30,974 nt of DNA from CAZWCX01 sp964632945 (GTDB lineage Bacteria > Planctomycetota > MHYJ01 > WSZJ01 > CAZWCX01): positions 1-30,974 of the forward strand of contig CAZWCX010000087.1 of NCBI GenBank assembly GCA_964632945.1, given 5' to 3'. Within the stretch, counting starts at the first letter, position 1; the number at the start of each line of letters is the position of its first letter. This document shows, one piece after another, positions 8,501 through 15,689 of the stretch. The notes beneath the pieces were generated by a model. The model saw only the letters and a program-made list of their open reading frames with translations. It did not search any database and had not been told where the DNA came from. The position numbers were made by a program, and so were the translations under genes.

Positions 8501-9660
8501 GGGTACCGCCGGACCGGCTCCTTGTCGAGACACTTCAGGCAGATCGTCTCGAGGTCCGCATGGATGCCCGCGTCGAGGCGTCGGGGCGGTTCCGGGTCGT
8601 TCCGCAGAGCGGCCGCAACGATCTCGGCGAAGGTGGCGCCGGTGAACGGCGGACGGCCCACCAGCATCTCGTAGAGGACCGCGCCGATCGAATAGACGTC
8701 GCTCGCCGGCCCGGTATGCTCGTGATCGCCGTCGATTTGTTCCGGCGACATGTATTGCGGCGTGCCCAGGACCTGGCCGGCGGCCGTCAGGTTCGAACCG
8801 TCATCGAGCCGCTTGGCCAGTCCGAAGTCCATGACGTGAACGCTGCCCGCCTCGTCGATCAGCACGTTGGAGGGCTTGATGTCCCGGTGGATGATCCGGT
8901 GGTCGTGCGCATGCCCGACGGCGCGCGCGATCTCGAGCGCGAGCCGGGCCTTCTCCCGCGGGTCCCGCAGCGTCCCGTCCCGGATCCGTCCGTCGAGGGT
9001 GCGACCGCGCAAGCAGGCCATGGCCAGGTACGGGACCCCGTCGGCGATTCCGACATCGTAAATCGGTACGATTCCCGGGTGGTCGAGGGCGGCCGCGGTC
9101 CGCGCCTCGCGCAGGAGTCGATCGACCTGCACGGCGTTGCGGGCGTCGCCGACCAACAGGGTCTTGAGCGCCACTTCACGGCGCAGTTCCGTGTCCAAGG
9201 CCCGATAGACCACACCCATGCCGCCGCGCCCGAGTTCTTCCAGGAGTTCGTACTTTCCCAGCCGGGTGGCCGCGCCCGGCGCAGCGGAGAGCCGATCGCT
9301 CGCCGGGGCGCCTCCGCCGTCGGTCTCCGCGTCGTCGGCTGATCCGACCAGCGTCGGCGCGCCCCCCAGCGGCGTCGCGGCGCCGGGCCGGACGCTCTGG
9401 GCGGTCGCACGCACCGCGTCCGCGCGACCTCCCGGCGCGTCCCCTTGCTGCGTGAGCGCGGCGGAGGAGTCCCGGCGGTCGCGATCGATCGCAGCCGCCT
9501 GCTCCGCCGTGAGCACCCCTTGGGCCTGCAACCAGCCGGAGAGCGACAGGGCGGGGGACTGTTCGGCCAACTCGCGCAGGCAGCGTTCGAGTTGCGCGGG
9601 CGTCAGGTGCCCCCGCTGGACGGCGACGGCGCCGAAGGCGCGATCGACGGAATCGGGCAT
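5530..9660 (-). CDS. Receptor-like Ser/Thr protein kinase with long TPR sensor domain
   Basis: A 1376-residue Hanks-type kinase. Residues 1-65 form a small helical domain (AVQRGHLTPAQLERCLREL) seen at the front of some planctomycete kinases, followed by a flexible linker to about 133. The kinase domain is at about 135-402: GRGGMG, Lys166, HRDIKPSN (Asp260), DFG 278-280 and GTPQYMSPEQ. A membrane span lies at about 425-445. The remaining ~930 residues are TPR-type repeats, including 13 tandem repeats of exactly 46 residues between ordinary 34-residue TPRs. The ATG at 9660 is preferred. Two in-frame ATGs lie upstream (9675 and 9702), but the 9702 one overlaps a TATAAT box at 9701-9706, which argues against it. 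The gene ends with TAG right against inverted-repeat copy A. Ligand and targets are unknown. Confidence 0.92.
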   Translation of the reverse strand: MPDSVDRAFGAVAVQRGHLTPAQLERCLRELAEQSPALSLSGWLQAQGVLTAEQAAAIDRDRRDSSAALTQQGDAPGGRADAVRATAQSVRPGAATPLGGAPTLVGSADDAETDGGGAPASDRLSAAPGAATRLGKYELLEELGRGGMGVVYRALDTELRREVALKTLLVGDARNAVQVDRLLREARTAAALDHPGIVPIYDVGIADGVPYLAMACLRGRTLDGRIRDGTLRDPREKARLALEIARAVGHAHDHRIIHRDIKPSNVLIDEAGSVHVMDFGLAKRLDDGSNLTAAGQVLGTPQYMSPEQIDGDHEHTGPASDVYSIGAVLYEMLVGRPPFTGATFAEIVAAALRNDPEPPRRLDAGIHADLETICLKCLDKEPVRRYPGARELAGDLERYRNGEPIEARPATWATQTVRRVARYRVLAGLVAVALCGLLVAAWMAVGRAELEETIRAEAKAKLALQERVRADLREKSSLFLDAALSIRRAGVSMKKAGLDYLPRLLRAVEEAERVDPSRAEPHWHLGRLYRALMRFDQARAAQEDALRREPDYAPARYERAVLAAHAYARRIGILRDAELQREGARLSRAGMLAPGQAGELEIRISNDEDLERTDEEAAALRRILFEDVAALERVSAGDGPLGTGTISAAQSKCVRGLALAYGPDAVLRRDEARTRLEEALREDPSLEEAYEALAHLGETARRWEEVARAAERGLEADRGYVPFWRVLGIARHHLAEAQVVRGADGTADLDAAEKAYGHGLALHPDDPGLWTERGALRQFRAMAMSHRGEDGVPVAVTAAADLEQALALDPSSVRARILHANNSMTLANIMGARGEDPEPHWTRALADLEEATRLDPRSASSWAWRGSIRLNRALHRSQSGTDPITLLGEAAADFDRAIELDPRLAFAWEHRGDVRLNWGNALQTRGADPDSVYASAASDYRRALTLDPRGWGAWSSLGLVLTNWASWQADRGQPSPAIEQEGLEAFARSTELNPGSAQTWELLGIACMNRANRLRNRGEDPLPGYREAIGHLDRALGINARSPSGWVNRAWLHAQCGTWAQERGDDPEPAFARADADYAEASKLNPGLAEIHLRRGSLRLNWGVYASGMGRDAEPHYRTAVDELDAALRVNPSHPDAWRLRGGVQVNWAGVKESRGEDPEPHYREAIAAYGKCLDLNPRAAHAWMQRAMTRMNWGLTRQSHGQDPETLFGESAGDYDRALEINPRLAEAWRYRAALGLNWAGWRRGRGGDDRDLVKRAIDDLDQALELDPSSAMTWSIRGTARWTQAQQERAEGGDAAGVDAAARQDFEESLRLNPRDADTLVRRGRLHFLMERWEEALADFDRAQDLNPASVRPVEALRAEARQRRAGDPGSGGR
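5719..7512 (-). repeat. Thirteen tandem 46-residue TPR-like repeats (138-bp period)
   Basis: Residues 717-1314 of the kinase are 13 consecutive repeats, each exactly 46 residues with no indels. The pattern is roughly [D/N]-P-x5-W-x2-R-G at the start, L-N-W in helix A, R-G-x-D-P-x-P in the loop and D-x-x-x-A-L-x-L at the end. The array is bounded on both sides by ordinary 34-residue TPRs (Asp-Pro-Ser-Leu before, Asn-Pro-Arg-Asp after). The extra 12 residues therefore lengthen the turn between the two helices of each unit. Confidence 0.9.
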
Positions 9661-9700
9661 GGCGGTCCCCGGCATCAGGTAGTGAAACGGCGGTCCCGGC

Positions 9701-9706
9701 ATTATA
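9701..9706 (-). promoter_or_regulatory. Perfect -10 box upstream of kinase gene
   Basis: The minus strand reads TATAAT here, 41 bases before the chosen kinase start at 9660. In DNA this GC-rich such a hexamer is unlikely by chance at this place. No good -35 hexamer sits 16-18 bases upstream; the nearest, TTGCTG, is 21 bases away. The start site is therefore inferred from the -10 alone. Confidence 0.45.
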
Positions 9707-9836
9707 GTGCCCGCCGTGCTCCCACTCCAGCAAGGACGCGGGTCGCATCCGGCCCGCCCCACACCCGCGGTCTCCGCCCCGCGGGAGGTCGGAATTGTCG
9801 ACCGCCACGGATTTTTCGAAGCCCGATCCGGCCCCG

Positions 9837-9880
9837 TGTGGTATTACATAACCATGTTAACCACAGACATGGGCCCCATG
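9837..9880 (+). promoter_or_regulatory. AT-rich island with nested inverted repeats before nod-like gene
   Basis: Three dyads overlap here. TGTGGT (9837-9842) pairs with ACCACA (9860-9865) around 17 bases. CCATGT (9852-9857) pairs with ACATGG (9867-9872) around 9 bases. CATGGGCCCCATG (9868-9880) is a palindrome with a one-base centre. The core (ATTACATAACCATGTTAA) is strikingly AT-rich for this genome. It lies 83-126 bases before the Nod-like start and may be the promoter/operator of that operon. It does not match the FNR box TTGAT-N4-ATCAA. Confidence 0.35.
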
Positions 9881-9962
9881 CGGGCACGTCGGGTGCGGCG
9901 CTCTGCCGCCGTCGCTTATCGGCCCAGGATCCGGAAATCGCCTTTTGCACAGGGATCCGCGC

Positions 9963-12413
9963 ATGAACCTCATCCGGTGGATCGACCAGCGCAAACACTG
10001 GTGGAAGGTCTTCTTCTTCATCTTCGCCGTAAGCCTCTCGGTGGTCGGGTATATCGGCTACAAGACCTACGTCTACGCCCCCCCGGTCTGCGATTTCGTC
10101 GGCGAAGACGGGAAGATCGTCTTTACCGGCGATGAGATCATCCACGGACAGAAGGTCTTCTTCCGCTTCGGCCTGATGGAGTACGGCAGCTACCTCGGCG
10201 ACGGCGGAATGCGCGGACCCGACTTCACGGCCGAGGCGCTGAATCACACCGCCCGCTGGATGAACGAGTATTACGACGCCGAGTGGCGGGAGAGGATTCC
10301 GGATGCGGCGCAGCGCGCGCTCGTCGTTCGCGCCCTGGTGCGGGACGAACTGAAGCGGAATCGGTACGACGCCGCGCTCGCGGTGCGCGAGCCTCCCGGG
10401 CCGGACTCGACGCGCAATCCCGGGGCCGTGCGCATGAGCCCGGCCCAAACGTTCGCCTTTTCTCGACTCGTCGAATTCTACGCTCAGATGTTCGGCAACG
10501 GCGGCGAGCGGGTCGGGCAGGAGGCGTTTCAGCCTGCCGGGTACATCGAAAACCCCGAACAGACCCGCGCCCTGACCGCGTTCTTCTACTGGGGGGGGTG
10601 GCTGTGCGCCGCCTCCCGCCCGGGCTACCCGTACAGCTACACTCACAACTGGCCGTACGACCCGTTGGCGGGCAATGAGCCGCACGGGGGCCTGCTCCTG
10701 TGGAGCGTGATCGGCACGCTCGTGGTCATCGGGAGCATCGGCGTCCTCTTCTACTACTACGGGAAGATGGACCGCGAAGCCGTGATGGAGCAGCAGCGCG
10801 CCCAGCTGCCGCCCGTGGCCACCACCGACGTGGTCGATCGCTTCAAGCCGATGCCGACCCAGGCGGCCACGTACAAGTTCTTCGCCGTGGCGGCCATCCT
10901 CTTCCTGTTCCAGGTCCTGGCCGGCCTGCTCGCGATCAGCGACTTCCTGGGGGTGTTCGAGAGTCTCGGCATCCCATTGCAGGAATGGCTGCCGGTGACC
11001 ATCACGCGATCCTGGCACTCGCAGATATCCGTGCTCTGGATCGCGGTCTGCTGGTTCGCCGCAACCATCTGGGTTCTTCCGCTCATCTGCCGGCCCGAGC
11101 CCGCGGGGCAACTGCGCTGGGTCAACGCCCTGTTCTGGATGCTCGCTACCGTGGCCGCCGGCGCGTTGTTCGGCATTCCCTTGGGCATCCATGGCGCCCT
11201 CGGGGACGGCGAATGGGCGCGCTGGCTGGGGCTGCAGGGTTGGGAATTCATGCAGATCGGCCGGCTCTTCCAATACGTGCTCTACGCGTCCTTCGCGGTT
11301 TGGCTCGTCATCGTGACCCGGGGGTTGTGGCCGGCCTTGAAACAGAAGCAGACCTGGTCCCTGCCCAACTGGATGGTCTACGCCATCGCGGGCATCCTGT
11401 TCATGTTCACCGCCTCTTTCGTCGCCCGACCGGAAACCAACTTCGTCGTCGCCGATTTCTGGCGCTGGTGCACGATCCACATGTGGGTGGAGGCGTTCTT
11501 CGAGTTGTTCACGACCATCATCGCCGCCTACTTCCTCTATCTCATGGGATTCGTCACCCACCTGGTCGCGGCCCGCGTCGTCTACCTGTCGGCGATCCTC
11601 TTCCTGGGCTCGGGCTTGATCGGCATCAGCCACAACTTCTACTGGAACGCGAAGTCGATCGAAACCGTCGCCCTCGGGGGTGTGCTCTCGAGCCTGCAGG
11701 TCGCTCCCCTCGTTCTGCTGACCGTCGAAGCCTGGCGATTTCGGCACCTGCCCCGGCAGACGCTGGGCGAGCAGCCCCAGCGATCGTTCGGCCTGGCCGA
11801 GGCGTTCCTCTTCCTGGTCGGCGTGAATTTCTGGAACTTCTTCGGTGCCGGCGTGTTCGGCTTCACCATCAACCTGCCGATTGTCAACTACTACCAGCAC
11901 GGCACGTACCTCACCGTCAATCACGGGCACGCGGCCCTGTTCGGCGTGTACGGAAACCTCGCCATCGGCGCCATGCTCTTCTGCAGTCGATGGAACGTCG
12001 GGCCGCAGGCATGGAGTCCCCGACTGCTGCGCACGTCGTTCTGGTCGCTCAACCTCGGTCTCCTTCTCATGGTGGTCATGGACCTGTTCCCGGTCGGGCT
12101 CCATCAACTGTGGGTCGTCGTGGAGGATGGGTATGCCTTCGCCCGCTCGCAGGCCTACTTGAAGGGCAATGTGTTCCAGTCCCTGACCTGGATGCGCGGC
12201 GCGGGCGTGGCGTTGTTCTTCTTCGGCGGCGTTCTGCCCCTGGTCTACTTCATGGTCAGCCGCTGGTTGGTGCTGAAGCCGGTGCAGACGCCCGAGGAAC
12301 AGTTCGTGGTTCCGCCCTCGGTGCTCGCGGTGGCCAGTCCGTCGGTACTGGAACCTGCGGGCGCGGCGCTCGCCGATGGCGGGACGCCGGTTCCTCCCGC
12401 GTCGGGAGGGTAG
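9963..12413 (+). CDS. nod: Putative nitric oxide dismutase (Nod), qNOR family
   Basis: An 816-residue membrane protein of the quinol NO reductase family, with about 14 membrane spans. It has the N-terminal periplasmic segment (GRGDGG-like turn, then RGPDFTAEALN) and haem ligands His352 and His654/His656 (NHGHAA). It has no CXXCH. Fe-B ligands His506, Glu510 and His557 are present, but the partner of His557 is Asn558 (SHNFYW; reductases have GHHYFW). The conserved Glu two turns later is Gln579. The quinol pocket His-x3-Glu-x3-Phe reads Ser326, Gly330, Ser334, and the C-terminal Asp reads Val749. These are the substitutions recalled as separating Nod (2 NO to N2 + O2) from qNOR. The start ATG has AGGGA upstream; an in-frame TTG at 9945 is less likely. 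A ferredoxin gene follows 65 bases later. The alternative is a divergent NO reductase fed by another donor. Confidence 0.85.
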   Translation: MNLIRWIDQRKHWWKVFFFIFAVSLSVVGYIGYKTYVYAPPVCDFVGEDGKIVFTGDEIIHGQKVFFRFGLMEYGSYLGDGGMRGPDFTAEALNHTARWMNEYYDAEWRERIPDAAQRALVVRALVRDELKRNRYDAALAVREPPGPDSTRNPGAVRMSPAQTFAFSRLVEFYAQMFGNGGERVGQEAFQPAGYIENPEQTRALTAFFYWGGWLCAASRPGYPYSYTHNWPYDPLAGNEPHGGLLLWSVIGTLVVIGSIGVLFYYYGKMDREAVMEQQRAQLPPVATTDVVDRFKPMPTQAATYKFFAVAAILFLFQVLAGLLAISDFLGVFESLGIPLQEWLPVTITRSWHSQISVLWIAVCWFAATIWVLPLICRPEPAGQLRWVNALFWMLATVAAGALFGIPLGIHGALGDGEWARWLGLQGWEFMQIGRLFQYVLYASFAVWLVIVTRGLWPALKQKQTWSLPNWMVYAIAGILFMFTASFVARPETNFVVADFWRWCTIHMWVEAFFELFTTIIAAYFLYLMGFVTHLVAARVVYLSAILFLGSGLIGISHNFYWNAKSIETVALGGVLSSLQVAPLVLLTVEAWRFRHLPRQTLGEQPQRSFGLAEAFLFLVGVNFWNFFGAGVFGFTINLPIVNYYQHGTYLTVNHGHAALFGVYGNLAIGAMLFCSRWNVGPQAWSPRLLRTSFWSLNLGLLLMVVMDLFPVGLHQLWVVVEDGYAFARSQAYLKGNVFQSLTWMRGAGVALFFFGGVLPLVYFMVSRWLVLKPVQTPEEQFVVPPSVLAVASPSVLEPAGAALADGGTPVPPASGG

Positions 12414-12478
12414 CCGATCCGGATTGCCGGCGACCGGGAAACGGACGAGCGGACCGGACCTTCGAAAGGAACGCACGG

Positions 12479-12790
12479 ATGGGAATCTTCGACCGCTGGC
12501 TCGGCCGCGAATCGCCCGGTGACGGCGCTTCCGCAGCGCAGCCCGGCAGGACTCCGGCCAAGTGGTTGCCGGTGATCGACGTGGATTACTGCACCGGGTG
12601 CGGCCTGTGCGCGGCGGCGTGCGCTCACGGCTGCCTCGGCCTGGAATGGAGCTTCGCCCGACTGCAGCGACCCGACCTCTGTCGCAGCGACGGGGCCTGC
12701 GTCTCGGCCTGTCCCGAAGGACTGATCCGGATGAACTGGGCCTCCGCCCCGGGTGATCCGGAGATCGGTCGCTGGAGAGAAGCCGGGTAG
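12479..12790 (+). CDS. Small iron-sulfur (4Fe-4S) ferredoxin
   Basis: A 103-residue soluble protein with a full cluster motif, C-T-G-C-G-L-C-A-A-A-C at about residues 38-48. The position usually Pro after the fourth Cys is Ala-His. The second motif, C-R-S-D-G-A-C-V-S-A-C-P, has only three cysteines because the usual C-x2-C-x2-C spacing has become C-x5-C. It could therefore hold one 4Fe-4S cluster plus a 3Fe-4S or no second cluster. The start ATG follows AAAGGA by eight bases. It lies 65 bases after the Nod-like gene on the same strand, so it is probably in that operon. An electron-carrier role next to an NO enzyme, or toward the Rnf-like complex that lacks RnfB, is plausible but inferred. Confidence 0.85.
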   Translation: MGIFDRWLGRESPGDGASAAQPGRTPAKWLPVIDVDYCTGCGLCAAACAHGCLGLEWSFARLQRPDLCRSDGACVSACPEGLIRMNWASAPGDPEIGRWREAG

Positions 12791-13082
12791 TCGGTCGGTC
12801 ATCGCCGCATGGAGGCGCGCGTCGGGAGAGATCCTGCTGCGCGGTACCCGCATGAGCCTTCCCGCCAAGAACCGGTTCCCCGTCCCATGTTTCGGAACCT
12901 CCGGGCGGCCGGTCGGTTTCCCTGCGCGCAGGCGCGAACTGCTGCTCGAGGTCCTCGGGCTCCTCCGACACGCGGAAAACGTTCCCCTCCAATGCAGCGT
13001 GGACGCGTCCGGGTTGGCGACGTTTGCGCTCGCCCGCATCATGAGGACGCACGGGGACGACCGATCCGACGGGGGGGGATCC

Positions 13083-13424
13083 ATGACCTCCACCGACCGC
13101 GAATTCGCGAGGTACCTGGGGGAGATCCTGGAGGCGACCGCGTATGACGGACCGCTCCCGGGGCTGGTCCGGATTTCCGCAGATCCCGGCGATTCCGGGC
13201 CGGGCAACGGGGCCGCTCCGACGGTCTCCCACCTGGCCGCGTGCGTCGCTCGGCTCCATGGGGCACTCACCCTGACCCATCCACGCGCCGGATCGATTCT
13301 CGCGCTCCGCCTCGAGGGACTCGATTCCCGGGAGATATCGGCGCGGCTCGATCGTCCCGCCTGGCTCATCCGGCGGATTCTACGTGACCTGAGAGACGCC
13401 TGGCGCCGGGCCGACGAGCCATGA
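13083..13424 (+). CDS. Sigma-70 region 4-like helix-turn-helix protein
   Basis: A 113-residue protein whose last 50 residues resemble sigma-70 region 4: an aliphatic helix, then LRLEGLDSREISARL as the helix-turn-helix, then a basic recognition-like helix RRILRDLRDAW. I see no region 2. The frame is open upstream to 12753, with ATGs at 12852 and 13041. I prefer 13083, which follows a run of G that can act as ribosome site, but the true start is uncertain. The stop overlaps the kinase start (ATGA at 13421-13424), so the two are translationally coupled. Paired ECF-like sigma and Ser/Thr kinase genes are common in planctomycetes, where the kinase is thought to control the sigma factor. It could act on transcription of its neighbours; there is no direct evidence. 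Confidence 0.6.
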   Translation: MTSTDREFARYLGEILEATAYDGPLPGLVRISADPGDSGPGNGAAPTVSHLAACVARLHGALTLTHPRAGSILALRLEGLDSREISARLDRPAWLIRRILRDLRDAWRRADEP

Positions 13425-14902
13425 TGCTTCCGCTCATCGCCGGCACGGCCCTGCGCGGACAGCGCGAGGGGGAGCGCTTCGCCGCCTGGGAAGCCGCCGT
13501 GCGACGTCTGCGCGACGACTGGAGCGCGGGCGCCCGCCCGGTTCCCGGCGATCTGCCCGCGTATCTGGGCGGAATCGCGGAAGATCAGCGTCAGGAGGCC
13601 CTCCTGGACCTGGTTTCCGCGCACCTGTCCCTGTCCTGGGAGCGCGAATCCGGACTCGGCTTGGAGCGCTATGCGGACGTCCTGTCGCCATTCCCGTTCC
13701 GCCCGGCATCCTCCGCGGACCTGCCCGCCGCCCTGGTGGAGGACGAGTTTCTGGCGCGACATCGCCTTCCGGCGGGCGACCTGCCGGAGCTGGCGGAGTA
13801 TGCGCGCCGCTTCGAGGGTCGCGCCGACGTACGCGAGCGCCTTGCGGCCCGCCTCCTCGGCGACGCGCGTTGGGTGCTCTTGCGGCGGTGCGGATCCGGT
13901 GGCATGGGAGAGATCTGGGAAGCCCTCGATCGTCGCGAGCGAAGGGAAGTCGCGATCAAGCGTCCCCGCTTGGACGCGGATGTCCTCACCGCGAACCTTC
14001 TGCGAAGCGAAGCCCGCCTCACCGAAGGTCTCGATCATCCGTCGATCGTCCGAATCGTCGAGACCGGCGTCGGTCCGGACGGGCGGCCCTTCGCCGTCCT
14101 GCCGCTGGTCCGGGGCACCTTGCTGGGGGCACGCTGCGCGGCCTGGCACGCGTCCTGCAACCTGGCTCCTGCGCAGGCCCGACGGGAGTCCCTACGGGCG
14201 ATCCTGTCGGCCTTTCTGGATGTCTGCAACGCAGTCGCGCACGCGCATGCCCGCGGCGTCGTGCACGGCGATCTGAAGCCGGGAAACGTCATGCTGGCCG
14301 AGGACGGCCGCGGGGCGCTCCTCGATTGGGGCTCCGCCTCCGCCTGGATCGAGCCCGGCGCGCCGGAGCACGGGGCTGGGGACGCCTCTCCGGGCTCCCC
14401 GGCGCAGGCGACCGCGCAGCCGGAAACGGATCGCTCGCTCACGCCCGACGGCGCGCCGTGGCTGCACGGCACCCCGGAGTACATGGCGCCGGAGCAGGCG
14501 GACGGTGCGGTCGACCCGCGGAGCGACGTCTACGGCTTGGGCGGGATTCTCCATGAGATCGTAACGGGGCGACCGCCGCGCTCCTGGCCGCAAGGCAGCC
14601 GGCCGGTCGACTGGCGGGAGATCGTGCGTCGCGCCTGCCCCCCCCGGCGCCCGGCGGTCACCCCGGGGATTCCTCCCGGACTGGCCGAGCTGTGTCGGCA
14701 GGCGCTCTCGCATCGACCGGAGGACCGACCGTCGAGTGCGCTCGCGCTGGCAGACGAAGTGCGGCCGCATTGCGGCGAAGCGCGGAGCCGCGAGCGGAGG
14801 GGCCGGAGTCCGGCAGAAGTCCTGCGCCGCCTGTTCACCGCGATTCGCCGGTTCGCGGAATCCGCCGGCCACAGACTCCGCCGGGCTTCGCCCACCTCCT
14901 GA
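13421..14902 (+). CDS. Cytoplasmic Ser/Thr protein kinase coupled to sigma-like gene
   Basis: A 493-residue kinase with a ~150-residue helical N-terminal region typical of planctomycete kinases encoded beside sigma factors. The kinase domain follows at about 151-470: GSGGMG, Lys180, then HGDLKPGN (282-289) in place of HRD, and DWG (302-304) in place of DFG, with GTPEYMAPEQ intact. Lys, the catalytic Asp, Asn and the metal-binding Asp are kept, so it may be active, but it lacks the RD arginine and so probably does not need activation-loop phosphorylation. No membrane span or TPR array is seen, unlike the two kinases to the left. It starts inside the last codons of the sigma-like gene (4-base overlap). 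A second ATG directly follows the first. Confidence 0.9.
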   Translation: MMLPLIAGTALRGQREGERFAAWEAAVRRLRDDWSAGARPVPGDLPAYLGGIAEDQRQEALLDLVSAHLSLSWERESGLGLERYADVLSPFPFRPASSADLPAALVEDEFLARHRLPAGDLPELAEYARRFEGRADVRERLAARLLGDARWVLLRRCGSGGMGEIWEALDRRERREVAIKRPRLDADVLTANLLRSEARLTEGLDHPSIVRIVETGVGPDGRPFAVLPLVRGTLLGARCAAWHASCNLAPAQARRESLRAILSAFLDVCNAVAHAHARGVVHGDLKPGNVMLAEDGRGALLDWGSASAWIEPGAPEHGAGDASPGSPAQATAQPETDRSLTPDGAPWLHGTPEYMAPEQADGAVDPRSDVYGLGGILHEIVTGRPPRSWPQGSRPVDWREIVRRACPPRRPAVTPGIPPGLAELCRQALSHRPEDRPSSALALADEVRPHCGEARSRERRGRSPAEVLRRLFTAIRRFAESAGHRLRRASPTS

Positions 14903-14989
14903 CTACGCCGACGCCCCTCATCCTCCGCCGTTGCGATCCCGGCGACCGGGCCTGCGATTTCCTGGCTTCGACGTCTCCGGAATCCTAAG

Positions 14990-15679
14990 ATGGGCATCTC
15001 GGGTCGCTCGACCCGTCGCGCCGGGGCGCCATCGATTCGGGAGCAGGCCGTGACGGTCTGGGAACATGTGAAGGCCGAGGCTCGGGAAGCCTGGACGACC
15101 TTCGCGCGCTGGGCAAAACGGGTCTTTTACGGCGTCACCGCGCTGCATGTGCTGATCGGGATCGCCTTCCTGGCGACCGCCAAGGAAACGTTCGACATCC
15201 GGATCGGTGGCGCCCTCCTGATCTCCGGTTATGGGGCGATCCAGGGACTTCTCTGGGCGTTGGCCGGAGGAGTTGCCGCCCTGGTCCTGAGATTGGCCGG
15301 CTGGGGGACCCTCGCGCCCCTGATCCTGGTGCCTGCAGGCATCTGGCTCTCCTGCCACCTCGGGGCCGCGTGGGTGGGGGGCTCGGCCGATGCCCTCCTC
15401 GAAACGCTCAAGGATCGGGGCGCCGAATTGGGCAGCGCCCGGTTCGGGTGCGGTCACCCGATCCTGATCGTGGTCGTCCTGCCCATGATCGTCATCTTCT
15501 TCCTTTCCTCCGGCAAGGTGATTGTGGCGCTCCTGGAACTCCTCGCGATCGCGCTGTTTCTGCTCCTCGCCGGCGCCGTTGCCGGGGCGCTCGTTTCACT
15601 TCCCCCCCTGTTCGCCGCGATCGTGGCACGCGCGGTCCGACGCGTCCGCCTTCGCCAGGCGGTGCAAGGCCCCGGGTAG
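14990..15679 (+). CDS. Predicted multi-span membrane protein, unknown function
   Basis: A 229-residue protein with a short basic, partly amphipathic N-terminus (WEHVKAEAREAW...RWAKR). Five or six hydrophobic spans follow: about 45-64, 72-92, 96-125, 152-173 and 174-205. It ends in a basic tail (RRVRLRQ). I recognise no family motif. The ATG at 14990 is given as start. An in-frame GTG at 15050 has a better ribosome site (GGGAG about seven bases upstream) and would give a 209-residue protein. It lies 87 bases after the kinase gene on the same strand, so it may belong to the same transcript. The coding call rests on the clear run of membrane helices and the absence of a better frame. Confidence 0.7.
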   Translation: MGISGRSTRRAGAPSIREQAVTVWEHVKAEAREAWTTFARWAKRVFYGVTALHVLIGIAFLATAKETFDIRIGGALLISGYGAIQGLLWALAGGVAALVLRLAGWGTLAPLILVPAGIWLSCHLGAAWVGGSADALLETLKDRGAELGSARFGCGHPILIVVVLPMIVIFFLSSGKVIVALLELLAIALFLLLAGAVAGALVSLPPLFAAIVARAVRRVRLRQAVQGPG

Positions 15680-15689
15680 GGGCGGCGGA

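Larger units (their letters stand above)
9661..9962. other. Divergent intergenic region between kinase and nod-like gene
   Basis: About 300 bases with no credible gene. It must hold the promoters of the minus-strand kinase and of the plus-strand qNOR/Nod-like operon. It contains a perfect TATAAT on the minus strand at 9701-9706 and an unusually AT-rich island with nested inverted repeats at 9837-9880. Otherwise it is GC-rich and featureless. Confidence 0.7.

Noticed and set aside
5674..9342. Plus-strand open frame of 1222 codons antisense to the large kinase
   Set aside because: Its apparent repeats are the reverse of the TPR array on the other strand, and no known domain or start signal is present.
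9963..12413. Ordinary quinol-dependent NO reductase (norZ/qnor)
   Set aside because: The overall family fits, but all four quinol-site residues, one Fe-B histidine and the conserved Glu are replaced, so a plain norB/norZ label would mislead. It is kept as the main alternative.
9702..13280. Minus-strand open frame of 1192 codons antisense to the Nod-like gene and ferredoxin
   Set aside because: No domains, Arg/Pro/Gln-rich composition, no ribosome site, and it lies opposite clearly conserved genes. It is a by-product of GC-rich codon use.
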